From: Rhodospirillaceae bacterium
Lineage (GTDB): Bacteria > Pseudomonadota > Alphaproteobacteria > Rhodospirillales > Magnetovibrionaceae
Direction: 5' to 3'
DNA: 13,559 bases
Assembly (NCBI GenBank): GCA_029883045.1
Contig: JAOUJU010000020.1
Coordinates: 1 to 13,559 of the forward strand
This document shows positions 1-7,363 of the stretch, piece after piece (within the stretch, counting starts at the first letter, position 1; every line of letters starts with the position of its first letter). A program made the position numbers and the translations under genes. The notes below the pieces were generated by a model. It ran no database searches, was not told where the DNA came from, and saw only the letters and a program-made list of their open reading frames with translations.

Positions 1-1231
1 CAGTGCCGCAGGGCACCCATGTTATAATCTTGATTTTCACACCCAAGAAATAGATGAAATAAAATCTTTATTTGCAGAAAAATCATCTGCTGGTGATATC
101 GCCATTATTGAAGGCAACAAAGGCCTACACGATGGCATGGACGTAGAAGGAATTGATTCTAACGCCCACCTAGCAAAAGAATTAGAAGCGCCGGTGATAT
201 TAGTGATTGATTCCCGCGGCATGACGCGCGGTGTGGCGCCATTGCTTTTAGGAATGCAGCAATTTGATAAAGATATAAAAATTGGCGGAGTAATACTAAA
301 TTTTGTAGGCGGCCCCCGTCACGAAGGTAAATTACGCGACGTTATTGAACGCTATACAGATATTCCGGTCATTGGCGCAGTTCAGCGCAATCAGGAAATA
401 TCATTAAAAGAACGCCATCTAGGCCTAACCCCAAGCAACGAAATTGATAAAGCCAAAAGCCATATAGATTTGATTGCCAAAACTATCGCTGACGAAGTTG
501 ATCTTGATAAAGTTATGAAAATTGCTGCATCCACACCCCCGCTTGCGCACAACACAAACACTGTAATTCATAGCAACCCCGACATTACCATAGCCATAGC
601 CCGTGGCGCGGCATTTGGATTTTATTACCCTGATGACCTTGAAGCATTGGAAAATGCCGGGGCCAAGATTGTGTTTTTTAATCCAGAAACAGATAAAACA
701 TTACCACCATGTGATGGGCTTATTATTGGTGGCGGCTTTCCAGAAACGCGCTTAAAAGAGCTTGGCGCTAATACTGACATGCTTAAATCAATTAATTCTG
801 CCATTACTTCGGGCCTTCCGGCATATGCTGAATGTGGGGGGATGATGTATCTTTCTAAAAGCATTTCGTGGAACGGCGAAAGCGCGACAATGGTTGGTGT
901 GGTAGCGGGTAATGCAGTTATGACAGATCGGCCACAGGGGCGTGGTTATATTGTACTTTCGCCTAGCAAAAATATTCCATGGGAAGGGTCTATTGCCACA
1001 AAGAAGGTTATTCCTGCGCACGAATTTCACTATTCATTGATGGAAAATCTTCCTAAAGACTGGGTTCATTCGTACGATGCAGTTCGCGGTCATTGTATTG
1101 ATGGGCGTGATGGTCTTGTGTTGAATAATCTTGTTGCCGGATACGCCCATATGCGAAACACTTCACGCTGCCCTTGGGTGGACGGCTTTACATCATTTGT
1201 ACGCAAATGCAAAACAGGCCGCACTTCTTAG
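1..1231 (+). CDS. dsrN: CobB/CbiA-family a,c-diamide synthase, probably DsrN (siroheme amidase); 5' end missing
   Basis: The reading frame is open from base 2 to the TAG at 1229-1231, so the gene enters from the left edge; the ATG at 137 is internal. About 409 residues are visible. The N-terminal P-loop is lost, but the second half of the ATPase domain is present (EGNKGLHDG near bases 107-133). A class-I glutaminase domain follows, with GGGFPE, the nucleophile motif YAECGGMMYL (Cys codon at 833-835) and HEFHYS (bases 1019-1036) carrying the histidine. The family uses ATP and glutamine to amidate the a and c acetate side chains of corrins or isobacteriochlorins in the cytoplasm. As I recall the family, classical CobB/CbiA reads EGVMGL or EGAMGL where this reads EGNKGL; that motif and the downstream ERHLGLTPSNE fit DsrN of sulfur oxidisers. 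The methyltransferase gene follows 32 bp later. Plain cobyrinate a,c-diamide synthase is the alternative. Family confident, DsrN subfamily inferred. Confidence 0.88.
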   Translation, partial: SAAGHPCYNLDFHTQEIDEIKSLFAEKSSAGDIAIIEGNKGLHDGMDVEGIDSNAHLAKELEAPVILVIDSRGMTRGVAPLLLGMQQFDKDIKIGGVILNFVGGPRHEGKLRDVIERYTDIPVIGAVQRNQEISLKERHLGLTPSNEIDKAKSHIDLIAKTIADEVDLDKVMKIAASTPPLAHNTNTVIHSNPDITIAIARGAAFGFYYPDDLEALENAGAKIVFFNPETDKTLPPCDGLIIGGGFPETRLKELGANTDMLKSINSAITSGLPAYAECGGMMYLSKSISWNGESATMVGVVAGNAVMTDRPQGRGYIVLSPSKNIPWEGSIATKKVIPAHEFHYSLMENLPKDWVHSYDAVRGHCIDGRDGLVLNNLVAGYAHMRNTSRCPWVDGFTSFVRKCKTGRTS

Positions 1232-1263
1232 GTGCAATAAACCACTAAGCAAGGAATAATAAA

Positions 1264-2091
1264 ATGAGCACCAACCAATCGTTTAATAACCCTAAGGTCG
1301 CCATTGTTGGTGCTGGCCCAGGTGACGTGGAGCTTATGACGGTTAAGGCAGTTAGGCTGTTAAAAGAAGCTGATGTGGTGGTGTATGATCGCTTGGTTTC
1401 AGATGAAATAATGAAATTAGTACCGGAAAAAACCGAAACTACCTTTGCTGGCAAGGCCGCGCGCGATCATCATATGGCGCAAGAAGACATAAACCAATTG
1501 TTGGTTGATTTAGCCAAGCAAGGAAAAAAGGTTGTGCGCCTAAAGGGTGGTGATCCATTTATTTTTGGTCGTGGCAGCGAAGAGGCCGAATTTCTGGCCC
1601 AGAACGAAATTGATTTTGAAATAGTTCCTGGCATTACCGCCTCTGCTGGCTGTGGCGCATATGGTGGAATACCACTTACCCACCGAGGTCTTGCCACCGG
1701 GGTACGGTTTGTTACCGGGCATTGTCGTGATGGTGAACATTTGGATCTTAACTGGAAAAGCCTAGCCGACGTCGACACCACCTTGGTTATCTATATGGGC
1801 CTTATCAATGTAAGAAAAATTGTTGATGAACTGGTGAAGGCCGGCCTTCCGCCAGATACCCCGGCAGCAGGAATTGAGCGCGGAACAACGCCCGAGCAAA
1901 GAACCATCTTAACCAAATTAAGTGAATTACCTGAATGTATAGAACGGGCACAGCTAAAAGCCCCATCTCTGCTTATAATTGGCCGGGTTGTTGATTTAGC
2001 CCATTCAATATCATGGCACATTCCAGCGCGCGATTGCCTGCTGGAAAGGGAAGAATTAGAAAACAACAAAAAAGGGCCAACCAAAAAATAA
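1264..2091 (+). CDS. cobA: Uroporphyrinogen-III C-methyltransferase (SUMT)
   Basis: This 275-residue protein is a standalone SUMT that uses S-adenosylmethionine to methylate C2 and C7 of uroporphyrinogen III, giving precorrin-2, the branch point to siroheme and cobalamin. Visible motifs in order are VGAGPGD (residues 15-21), VVVYDRLVS (38-46), the SAM-pocket motif LKGGDPFIFGRG (93-104), EIVPGITAS (119-127), PLTHRG (137-142) and VIYMGL (175-180). It lacks the NAD-dependent dehydrogenase/ferrochelatase half of fused CysG, so precorrin-2 oxidation must come from a gene outside the window. Where many SUMTs have a KRxGxHS-like segment before the QEDIN motif, this one has KAARDHH. The ATG at 1264 has a good ribosome site, AAGGA at 1251-1255, 8 bp upstream. 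It ends 4 bp before the chelatase gene, so the two are probably translationally coupled. Confidence 0.95.
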   Translation: MSTNQSFNNPKVAIVGAGPGDVELMTVKAVRLLKEADVVVYDRLVSDEIMKLVPEKTETTFAGKAARDHHMAQEDINQLLVDLAKQGKKVVRLKGGDPFIFGRGSEEAEFLAQNEIDFEIVPGITASAGCGAYGGIPLTHRGLATGVRFVTGHCRDGEHLDLNWKSLADVDTTLVIYMGLINVRKIVDELVKAGLPPDTPAAGIERGTTPEQRTILTKLSELPECIERAQLKAPSLLIIGRVVDLAHSISWHIPARDCLLEREELENNKKGPTKK

Positions 2092-2095
2092 AAGC

Positions 2096-2935
2096 ATGGC
2101 TAAAAATTCATCCACCAATAATGATATTTCTAAAATTGCTGTTGTTTTGGCGGCGCACGGTTCGCCTGCGTCAAACGAAATGGACACACCTACCGTTAGA
2201 TTGCAAAAAAAACTTTCACAGATGAATATTTTTTCAACAGTGGCTTGTGGCTTTCTTGAGCAAAGCCCAAAAATTAATGATGTTGTAAAAAATATAACAG
2301 AGACAGAGGTCTATATAGTTCCGGTTATGGCCTGCAAAGGTTATATCGCAAACACCAAGCTCCCGCGCGCACTTGACCTTACCGGGCCTACAACAGAACG
2401 AATAGGTTCTCGCGGAAGGCAGCGAATTCACCTTACTGACCCGCTTGGCACAAATGAAGATCTTCCCATATTCGCATCGCGAATGTTATGTGAAGCTATG
2501 AAAAAAATGAACATTTTGCCGAATGATGCTGCGGCAATACTTGTTGGTCATGGGTCAATGCAAAGCAGGGCATCATTTGAACAAACAAGCGTCACTGCAA
2601 AAGCCATTAGTGACATTGATCCAAGCCTTAATATAAAGACCGCATACCTTGAAGAACCACCAAGAATTAGTGATTGGGAAAAAATATCGCCAGCTAAACA
2701 CATATTTGTATTGCCAATAATGATTTCCGATGGTCATCACGGTAGGCGCGATATTCCAAATGAAATAGGGATAAACCCAAACTTGGAATTCGATAAAAAA
2801 CTATCTTCGGGGCTTGCTGGACCTTACGAAATAAATGATAGGTTTGTATATATGTTGGCACCACTGGGCGAAACAGAACAAATGACGGAATTGGTTATTT
2901 CAACCATTAAACAAGAAATAAAAAAGGGGCGGTAA
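2096..2935 (+). CDS. cbiX: Two-domain CbiX/SirB-type sirohydrochlorin chelatase
   Basis: This 279-residue protein has two tandem chelatase modules, the long CbiX form. Module 1 begins with VVLAAHGSP (His21) and has CGFLEQSP (51-58). Module 2 begins with ILVGHGS (His152) and carries LPIMISDGHHGRRDIP (His214, His215), the usual C-terminal metal-site motif. The equivalent place in module 1 (VPVMACKGYIANTKLP, 75-90) has no histidine, so module 2 is probably the active one. The family inserts Fe2+ into sirohydrochlorin (siroheme) or Co2+ (cobalamin) in the cytoplasm; with the upstream SUMT and DsrN-like amidase, iron and siroheme are favoured. The start lies 4 bp after the cobA stop with only a weak purine-rich site before it. 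The last codons overlap the stem of the terminator for the convergent gene. Substrate metal is inferred. Confidence 0.87.
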   Translation: MAKNSSTNNDISKIAVVLAAHGSPASNEMDTPTVRLQKKLSQMNIFSTVACGFLEQSPKINDVVKNITETEVYIVPVMACKGYIANTKLPRALDLTGPTTERIGSRGRQRIHLTDPLGTNEDLPIFASRMLCEAMKKMNILPNDAAAILVGHGSMQSRASFEQTSVTAKAISDIDPSLNIKTAYLEEPPRISDWEKISPAKHIFVLPIMISDGHHGRRDIPNEIGINPNLEFDKKLSSGLAGPYEINDRFVYMLAPLGETEQMTELVISTIKQEIKKGR

Positions 2936-2957
2936 ACAGAAAACCTGCCACCGCCCC
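2920..2957 (-). terminator. Rho-independent terminator of the coiled-coil gene
   Basis: Read on the minus strand, GGGGCGGT (complement of 2950-2957) pairs perfectly with ACCGCCCC (complement of 2926-2933): an 8-bp GC-rich stem with a 16-nt loop. It is followed directly by six U residues (2920-2925). This is a canonical intrinsic terminator 45 bp past the stop codon of the gene ending at 3002. On the plus strand the same hairpin lacks a U-run, so it is not a standard terminator for cbiX, although it covers the cbiX stop codon and could protect that mRNA 3' end. A competing hairpin, GCCCC/GGGGC at 2953-2967, lies beside it. Confidence 0.78.
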
Positions 2958-3001
2958 AAAGCGGGGCCCCTTAAAAAGAGACCCTCCCCCTAAAACAAAT
3001 C

Positions 3002-6000
3002 TTAAATATCCCTGCCTAATGCCCGGGCAAGAACCATATACAATTTACCCACATCAGACGATAGGAATGTCGCTTCCAGAACGCCATCATGGTCACGTTC
3101 GCGGGCTTTTTCAATCATGTTGTCAAATTCGCTAACATAGCGGCTTACGTATTCGCGGAATTGGCCATCGTCTTGATAAATTGATTTAATTGCAGCAAAT
3201 GTATTCTTTTCCTTAAAGCCAAGCATTTTGCGAACAAATATACCCTTTTCACCCTTGTTAAAGCGGCGCCAGTCATCTTCTGAAATTGGAACCTCTGATA
3301 TACGCGCCAGATCAACCGCAACCGATTGAAGTTTCTCAGAAATAAAGGCAGCGCGTTGCATGAATTCTTCTGTTTTGGCCTTGCCTAGTTTTGTATCAAG
3401 TGAATCTGCCAATACCAGCGCTTCATTTGCGGCGGTACGCATGGCTTTTGATCCGCGTTCAATGGAACCACCAACGTCACCCAATTGTTTGGAGACCACC
3501 TCTGAAACGCGTGTAAGTTCTGCCACTCTTTCGCGCATAGTTGAATCCCACGCAACGACTTTGGCCACTGCGTTTTCGGAAATCGTACCAACATTTCTGC
3601 CCTGACGATCAAGCGCATCACCAAGCAGGTTAATGCCTTTTTCTGCGCGTCCATAAAGACGGTTAAGCTCAACCAGCCTACCGGTAACAAGTTCGTTTGC
3701 ACTAGTCAGGTTTGAGGTAAATCTCTCTGTTCTTTCGGATGCTTCATTGACGTTGCTCTGCAACAACGATGAGAAACGATTGAGGTGTTCCAAGCTGTCT
3801 TCGGTGATGATTTCAATTTGCTCACGCCGTTGGCCAAGGCTTTCTCCAATTTGGCTAAGGCGCGACAAGGCATCTTCGGAAACTGATATTGCGTCTTTAC
3901 CTCTAGTCGACAATATATCAGCCACACCTTCTATTTTTGTTGTGGCATTGCTTGAGGCGGAAGATATATCGGAAAGCTGTTTGCGCAGATTTTCACCCGC
4001 CGTTCCAAGGTTGCGAATGGTATTGTCTGAAACGCTGTTTATGTCCTCGACATTGCGTTTTAACATATCGCTTACACGTTCGACCTCTCCTGCGGCGCGC
4101 TCAGTCGCGGATCCGACCTGTGTGCTGTTATGATGAAGCGCACTGGTAACAAGCGTAATAAGTTTGGATGCTTTATCAACGGTTTGGCTTACCTTGAATG
4201 CCCCTTCGTTTAGCTTCTCGCTTACACTACCCATTTTTTCAACAGCCTCATCGGATGTAAGCATCATGGTGCTGGCCTGGTTATGCATATCTTCTGAGAA
4301 TGAACGCATATGATCAGTTGCCTGGGTGTAGGTGTTGGTTAGGTCTTCTGTCCGTCTATTCAACATATCGCCCAAACCTTCTAATTTTGAGCTCGCCTGC
4401 ATAATAGAGCCATCAAGGTTGGACATATGGCGATTGAATGTTTCAGAAATACCCTCAAGTCGCCCTGCAGCAATTCCGGTTGATTGCACGGCAGCATTGG
4501 CACGCTCATCTAAATTACTACCAACACTTTCAAGGCTACGAATTGCTGTCTCAGATATATGCTCAATTTCTTTTGTTACATTATCTGAATTTTCAGTAAT
4601 TTTGCGCGCTAAGTTTTCAGTACTTATGCTTACTTGATGCTCAATATTTTTTAATAACCCTGACGCTTCACGCATTCTTTGAACAGCGCTTTCTGTTCCT
4701 TCGTTTATATCTATACCGCTTGCCTTCAGATTTTCGCTAGTCTCGACAATTCTTCTGGTTGCACGAATTCCAATATCATCCAAATCAACTGATTGTTGTT
4801 TAAGATTTTCACTCATTACATTTATACGTTCTGAGGCACGTAGCGATGTATCCTCTAAATCGCTTGATTGGCGTTGCATTGCTTCAGAAACAAGCGCAAT
4901 AAGCCTGGCCGCCCGTTCGGATGCAGAGCCAACCTCGCGTGAACGATCAAGCAAGGCTGCAGTTGCAGTATCAACACCGCTAACCGCAATTTTGGTTGCC
5001 TCGGTAACGGTTTCAGTATGTTTTCCAATAACAGATCCGGCCTGGCTTAACCGTTCGGCAGAATCATCGGCCGATGACATCAGTTCGTTTAGATTCTGAC
5101 GCATTTGTTCTGCCAGCGCATGCAGGCGGACCTCGGCTCTATCGGATGTTTCTTCAAGGGTGTGGGCCTTGCCTTCAAGGTTTTCCGCCGCCGCCGCAAT
5201 AAGCTTTCCGGTTCTGGCGGAAACAAAAATCATGTGTTCGGTTCGCTCCTGCAGACCTTGTCCTGCCTTGTTCAACCGATCTTCTACGTGCTCGGCAACA
5301 GATTCTAGGGCATGGGCACGATCTTTCACATTTTCGCCAAGATCGCTTATGCGCCCAACCACGTCTTCGGAGACGCCCTTTATATCAACAAGATGACGAC
5401 GGAACGCTTCGGAAATTCTACCCGTTCGTTCTGATGAAAGATTAACTTGTTCAAATCCTTCGCCTAGGGACCTTGTTGCTGCAGTAATACTCGCCACGCC
5501 CGTGTCGGACGCAACCACTAATCGGGTGGAGCTTTCGTCCAATATTTTTGCCACATCTTTTATGGAATTTGTTGAACGTTCGTTCGCGCCCTCAACCTCA
5601 AGAACATTTTCTGAGAGTCTCTTTGATAGGGAATTCAGGTGATCAACGCTTTGTATGGTAATACCGGAAAGGGCGCTGGCCTGTTCACGTAATACTTCTG
5701 CTATTTCGCTTATACGGGCTTCAGAAACATCGCTAACGCTGTCTACCTCCTCGCCCCGTGCGCGCAATGCGGCGCCTACGGCTTCAACCTGATTTAACGC
5801 ACTGGCGGAAATTGCCGATAGATCCATTGAGGTTTTTCTCAATAGCTCGCGCACATTGCTGGCTCTTTCAGCGGCATCATCGGTATGCTCAACAAGATTT
5901 ATAGATTCTCGCTCAAATGCTTCGCCTGCGGATTTCATCCTAAGGGAAACAAGGTCAGATGCAGCAATAAGCTCATGCGCGTTTTCAGCCAACACGTTTG

Positions 6001-7189
6001 ATATTTCCTGCACCCGGGCAGAAACATGTGACGATGTATCGTTGAGCGCGCTTGCTTGACGACCAAGGCTTCCCTCAACCTCAGCAGTTGTGCCTGCGGT
6101 TTCATGTGCTATGCGTTCTAGTTCGTCTGCTTGGCGTTTCAGGGTTTCGCGCACCATTTCCGTTTGCGAATTAAGCCTGTCAGACCTGTGCGACATATCA
6201 ACGCTAGCACCCCTTAGAACCTCAGATGCGGCTTCAATACGGGTGGCAGATTCTTCTGTTGTGCTAGTTATTGCACTTATACGGTTTAACAGTTCCTCGC
6301 CAACACCTTCGCTGCGCACAGCTGTTTGTTCTGATATTTCAGCCAATTCTTTGGTACGAAAATGAAATTCCTCGGCGATGTCACGTGCCTTGGTTGATGT
6401 TTCCTCGGCTACCTCGTTTAGTTCACTTGCGCGTAATTTAAGAATATCCCCAAGCTTTTCAGCCCTAGTTGATGCCCGGTCAGTTGTGGTCGCGACCTCA
6501 TACGCCCGGCGATGCAAAATATCACCAACATCACGTGCCCTGCTTTCGGCTTTTTCCGAAACAACGCGTAATTGTTCTGTCTGACGCGAAAGAGCCTCGG
6601 CTACCGCTTGTGAACGAAGATCAGCATCTTCCGATACTTGCGAAAGCTCAAGTGCGCGGGTACGGATTTGATCATTAATAATTTCTGCCCGGGTTATGGC
6701 TTCGTCTGATGCTTTGCTTAATTCGCGCGCCTGGCGTGACAATGATTTGCTTATTTCATGAAAACGGGTTTGTGCCCGATCAGAAGGGAATGTCAGCTGT
6801 CTTATTTGCCAGCGCAAATGCTCTGTTTCGCTGCGCAAGGCATGGCCGCGTTCATAAAATGCTATCACCATCCACAATAATGCGGGTGGCGTTATAACGC
6901 CAGCTGCCATACCGCCAAGTTCATGCGGCAAAAGTTCAAACAACAACCCCCAGCCAAGCTGGGTGCTAATATACCACGCCGCCGCACCCATCCACACGGT
7001 GGTTAAGGTCGCCCCAAAAATGCTGGCAACACGAAAACGCAAGAAAAATGGTTTTTTCCAATCATCAAAATCTGTGCTTATCAATGCGCTTGCGTTGGCA
7101 TTTTCTAGCCCCGCTTCAGCCTCGATTAGCCCCGATACATCATCGATCTGATTATTTGATTGCGAATTTTCGGTTTCTTTATTTACCAT
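3002..7189 (-). CDS. Giant membrane-anchored coiled-coil protein with 45 tandem 25-residue repeats
   Basis: This 1395-residue protein has four parts. Residues 1-50 are polar and acidic, ending in a basic patch (WKKPFFLRFR). Residues 53-113 hold two hydrophobic segments (about 54-76 and 92-113), a membrane hairpin; positive charges before the first and after the second predict both ends in the cytoplasm. Residues 144-1261 are 45 consecutive repeats of 25 residues with no proline or cysteine; the whole protein lacks cysteine. Residues 1262-1395 form a mixed, probably globular C-terminus with DDWRRFNKGEKG and SSDVGKLYMVLARALGR. I know of no enzymatic motif here. The layout resembles alphaproteobacterial polarity proteins such as TipN (two N-terminal membrane helices, long coiled coil), but this is longer and homology cannot be claimed. 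An apolipoprotein- or chemoreceptor-like database hit would probably reflect composition only. ATG at 7187-7189 with a weak AGG site. It has its own terminator and a candidate promoter. Function unknown; a rod, scaffold or polarity role is inferred. Confidence 0.9.
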   Translation of the reverse strand: MVNKETENSQSNNQIDDVSGLIEAEAGLENANASALISTDFDDWKKPFFLRFRVASIFGATLTTVWMGAAAWYISTQLGWGLLFELLPHELGGMAAGVITPPALLWMVIAFYERGHALRSETEHLRWQIRQLTFPSDRAQTRFHEISKSLSRQARELSKASDEAITRAEIINDQIRTRALELSQVSEDADLRSQAVAEALSRQTEQLRVVSEKAESRARDVGDILHRRAYEVATTTDRASTRAEKLGDILKLRASELNEVAEETSTKARDIAEEFHFRTKELAEISEQTAVRSEGVGEELLNRISAITSTTEESATRIEAASEVLRGASVDMSHRSDRLNSQTEMVRETLKRQADELERIAHETAGTTAEVEGSLGRQASALNDTSSHVSARVQEISNVLAENAHELIAASDLVSLRMKSAGEAFERESINLVEHTDDAAERASNVRELLRKTSMDLSAISASALNQVEAVGAALRARGEEVDSVSDVSEARISEIAEVLREQASALSGITIQSVDHLNSLSKRLSENVLEVEGANERSTNSIKDVAKILDESSTRLVVASDTGVASITAATRSLGEGFEQVNLSSERTGRISEAFRRHLVDIKGVSEDVVGRISDLGENVKDRAHALESVAEHVEDRLNKAGQGLQERTEHMIFVSARTGKLIAAAAENLEGKAHTLEETSDRAEVRLHALAEQMRQNLNELMSSADDSAERLSQAGSVIGKHTETVTEATKIAVSGVDTATAALLDRSREVGSASERAARLIALVSEAMQRQSSDLEDTSLRASERINVMSENLKQQSVDLDDIGIRATRRIVETSENLKASGIDINEGTESAVQRMREASGLLKNIEHQVSISTENLARKITENSDNVTKEIEHISETAIRSLESVGSNLDERANAAVQSTGIAAGRLEGISETFNRHMSNLDGSIMQASSKLEGLGDMLNRRTEDLTNTYTQATDHMRSFSEDMHNQASTMMLTSDEAVEKMGSVSEKLNEGAFKVSQTVDKASKLITLVTSALHHNSTQVGSATERAAGEVERVSDMLKRNVEDINSVSDNTIRNLGTAGENLRKQLSDISSASSNATTKIEGVADILSTRGKDAISVSEDALSRLSQIGESLGQRREQIEIITEDSLEHLNRFSSLLQSNVNEASERTERFTSNLTSANELVTGRLVELNRLYGRAEKGINLLGDALDRQGRNVGTISENAVAKVVAWDSTMRERVAELTRVSEVVSKQLGDVGGSIERGSKAMRTAANEALVLADSLDTKLGKAKTEEFMQRAAFISEKLQSVAVDLARISEVPISEDDWRRFNKGEKGIFVRKMLGFKEKNTFAAIKSIYQDDGQFREYVSRYVSEFDNMIEKARERDHDGVLEATFLSSDVGKLYMVLARALGRDI
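3407..6760 (-). repeat. Array of 45 tandem 75-bp coding repeats (25-residue units)
   Basis: Cutting the protein so that each unit ends at the Arg-Ile/Leu/Ala pair gives 45 units; 42 are exactly 25 residues. The exceptions are unit 18 (24 residues, 5414-5485), unit 19 (22 residues, 5348-5413) and unit 30 (22 residues, 4532-4597). Within a unit the conserved places are position 3 (V/I/A/L), 4 (G/S/A), 7 (L), 10 (R/Q), 11 (small), 14 (L/V), 17 (V/T), 18 (S), 19 (E/D), 21 (A), 24 (R) and 25 (I/L/A). The DNA copies are diverged and I saw no identical neighbouring units. A degenerate unit 0 precedes the array at residues 119-143 and a degenerate unit follows it. Confidence 0.9.
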
Positions 7190-7274
7190 GCCTGTTTGAC
7201 CACCGGTTTAAGGTGGCGCCCCTTTGGAAAACCCTGCCCGTTTATGGACAGGAATTGTGTTTCTGCTTGGTGAT

Positions 7275-7302
7275 AATATACCTGCTATATATTAGCGGTA
7301 AA
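7275..7302 (-). promoter_or_regulatory. Candidate sigma-70-like promoter of the coiled-coil gene
   Basis: On the minus strand TTTACC (7297-7302, 4 of 6 matches to TTGACA) is followed after 16 bp by TATATT (7275-7280, 5 of 6 matches to TATAAT). This would start transcription near 7268, leaving a leader of about 80 nt before the ATG at 7189. The spacer contains a short palindrome, GCTAATATATAGC, that could bind a regulator. The region is AT-rich, so chance matches are likely. Confidence 0.35.
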
Positions 7303-7363
7303 TAGCACCTGAACACCATATATTGTGTATTTTTATGAATTTTTGGCCATAAAATAGCATATT

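Noticed and set aside
3407..6760. The 75-bp periodic region as a CRISPR array or DNA satellite
   Set aside because: The period exists at the protein level only; units are diverged in DNA, have no spacer structure, and lie in one long open frame.
3360..7151. Many plus-strand open frames of 60-130 codons opposite the rod gene
   Set aside because: They are shadows of a repetitive, strongly biased minus-strand gene; none has a clear ribosome site or recognisable domain.
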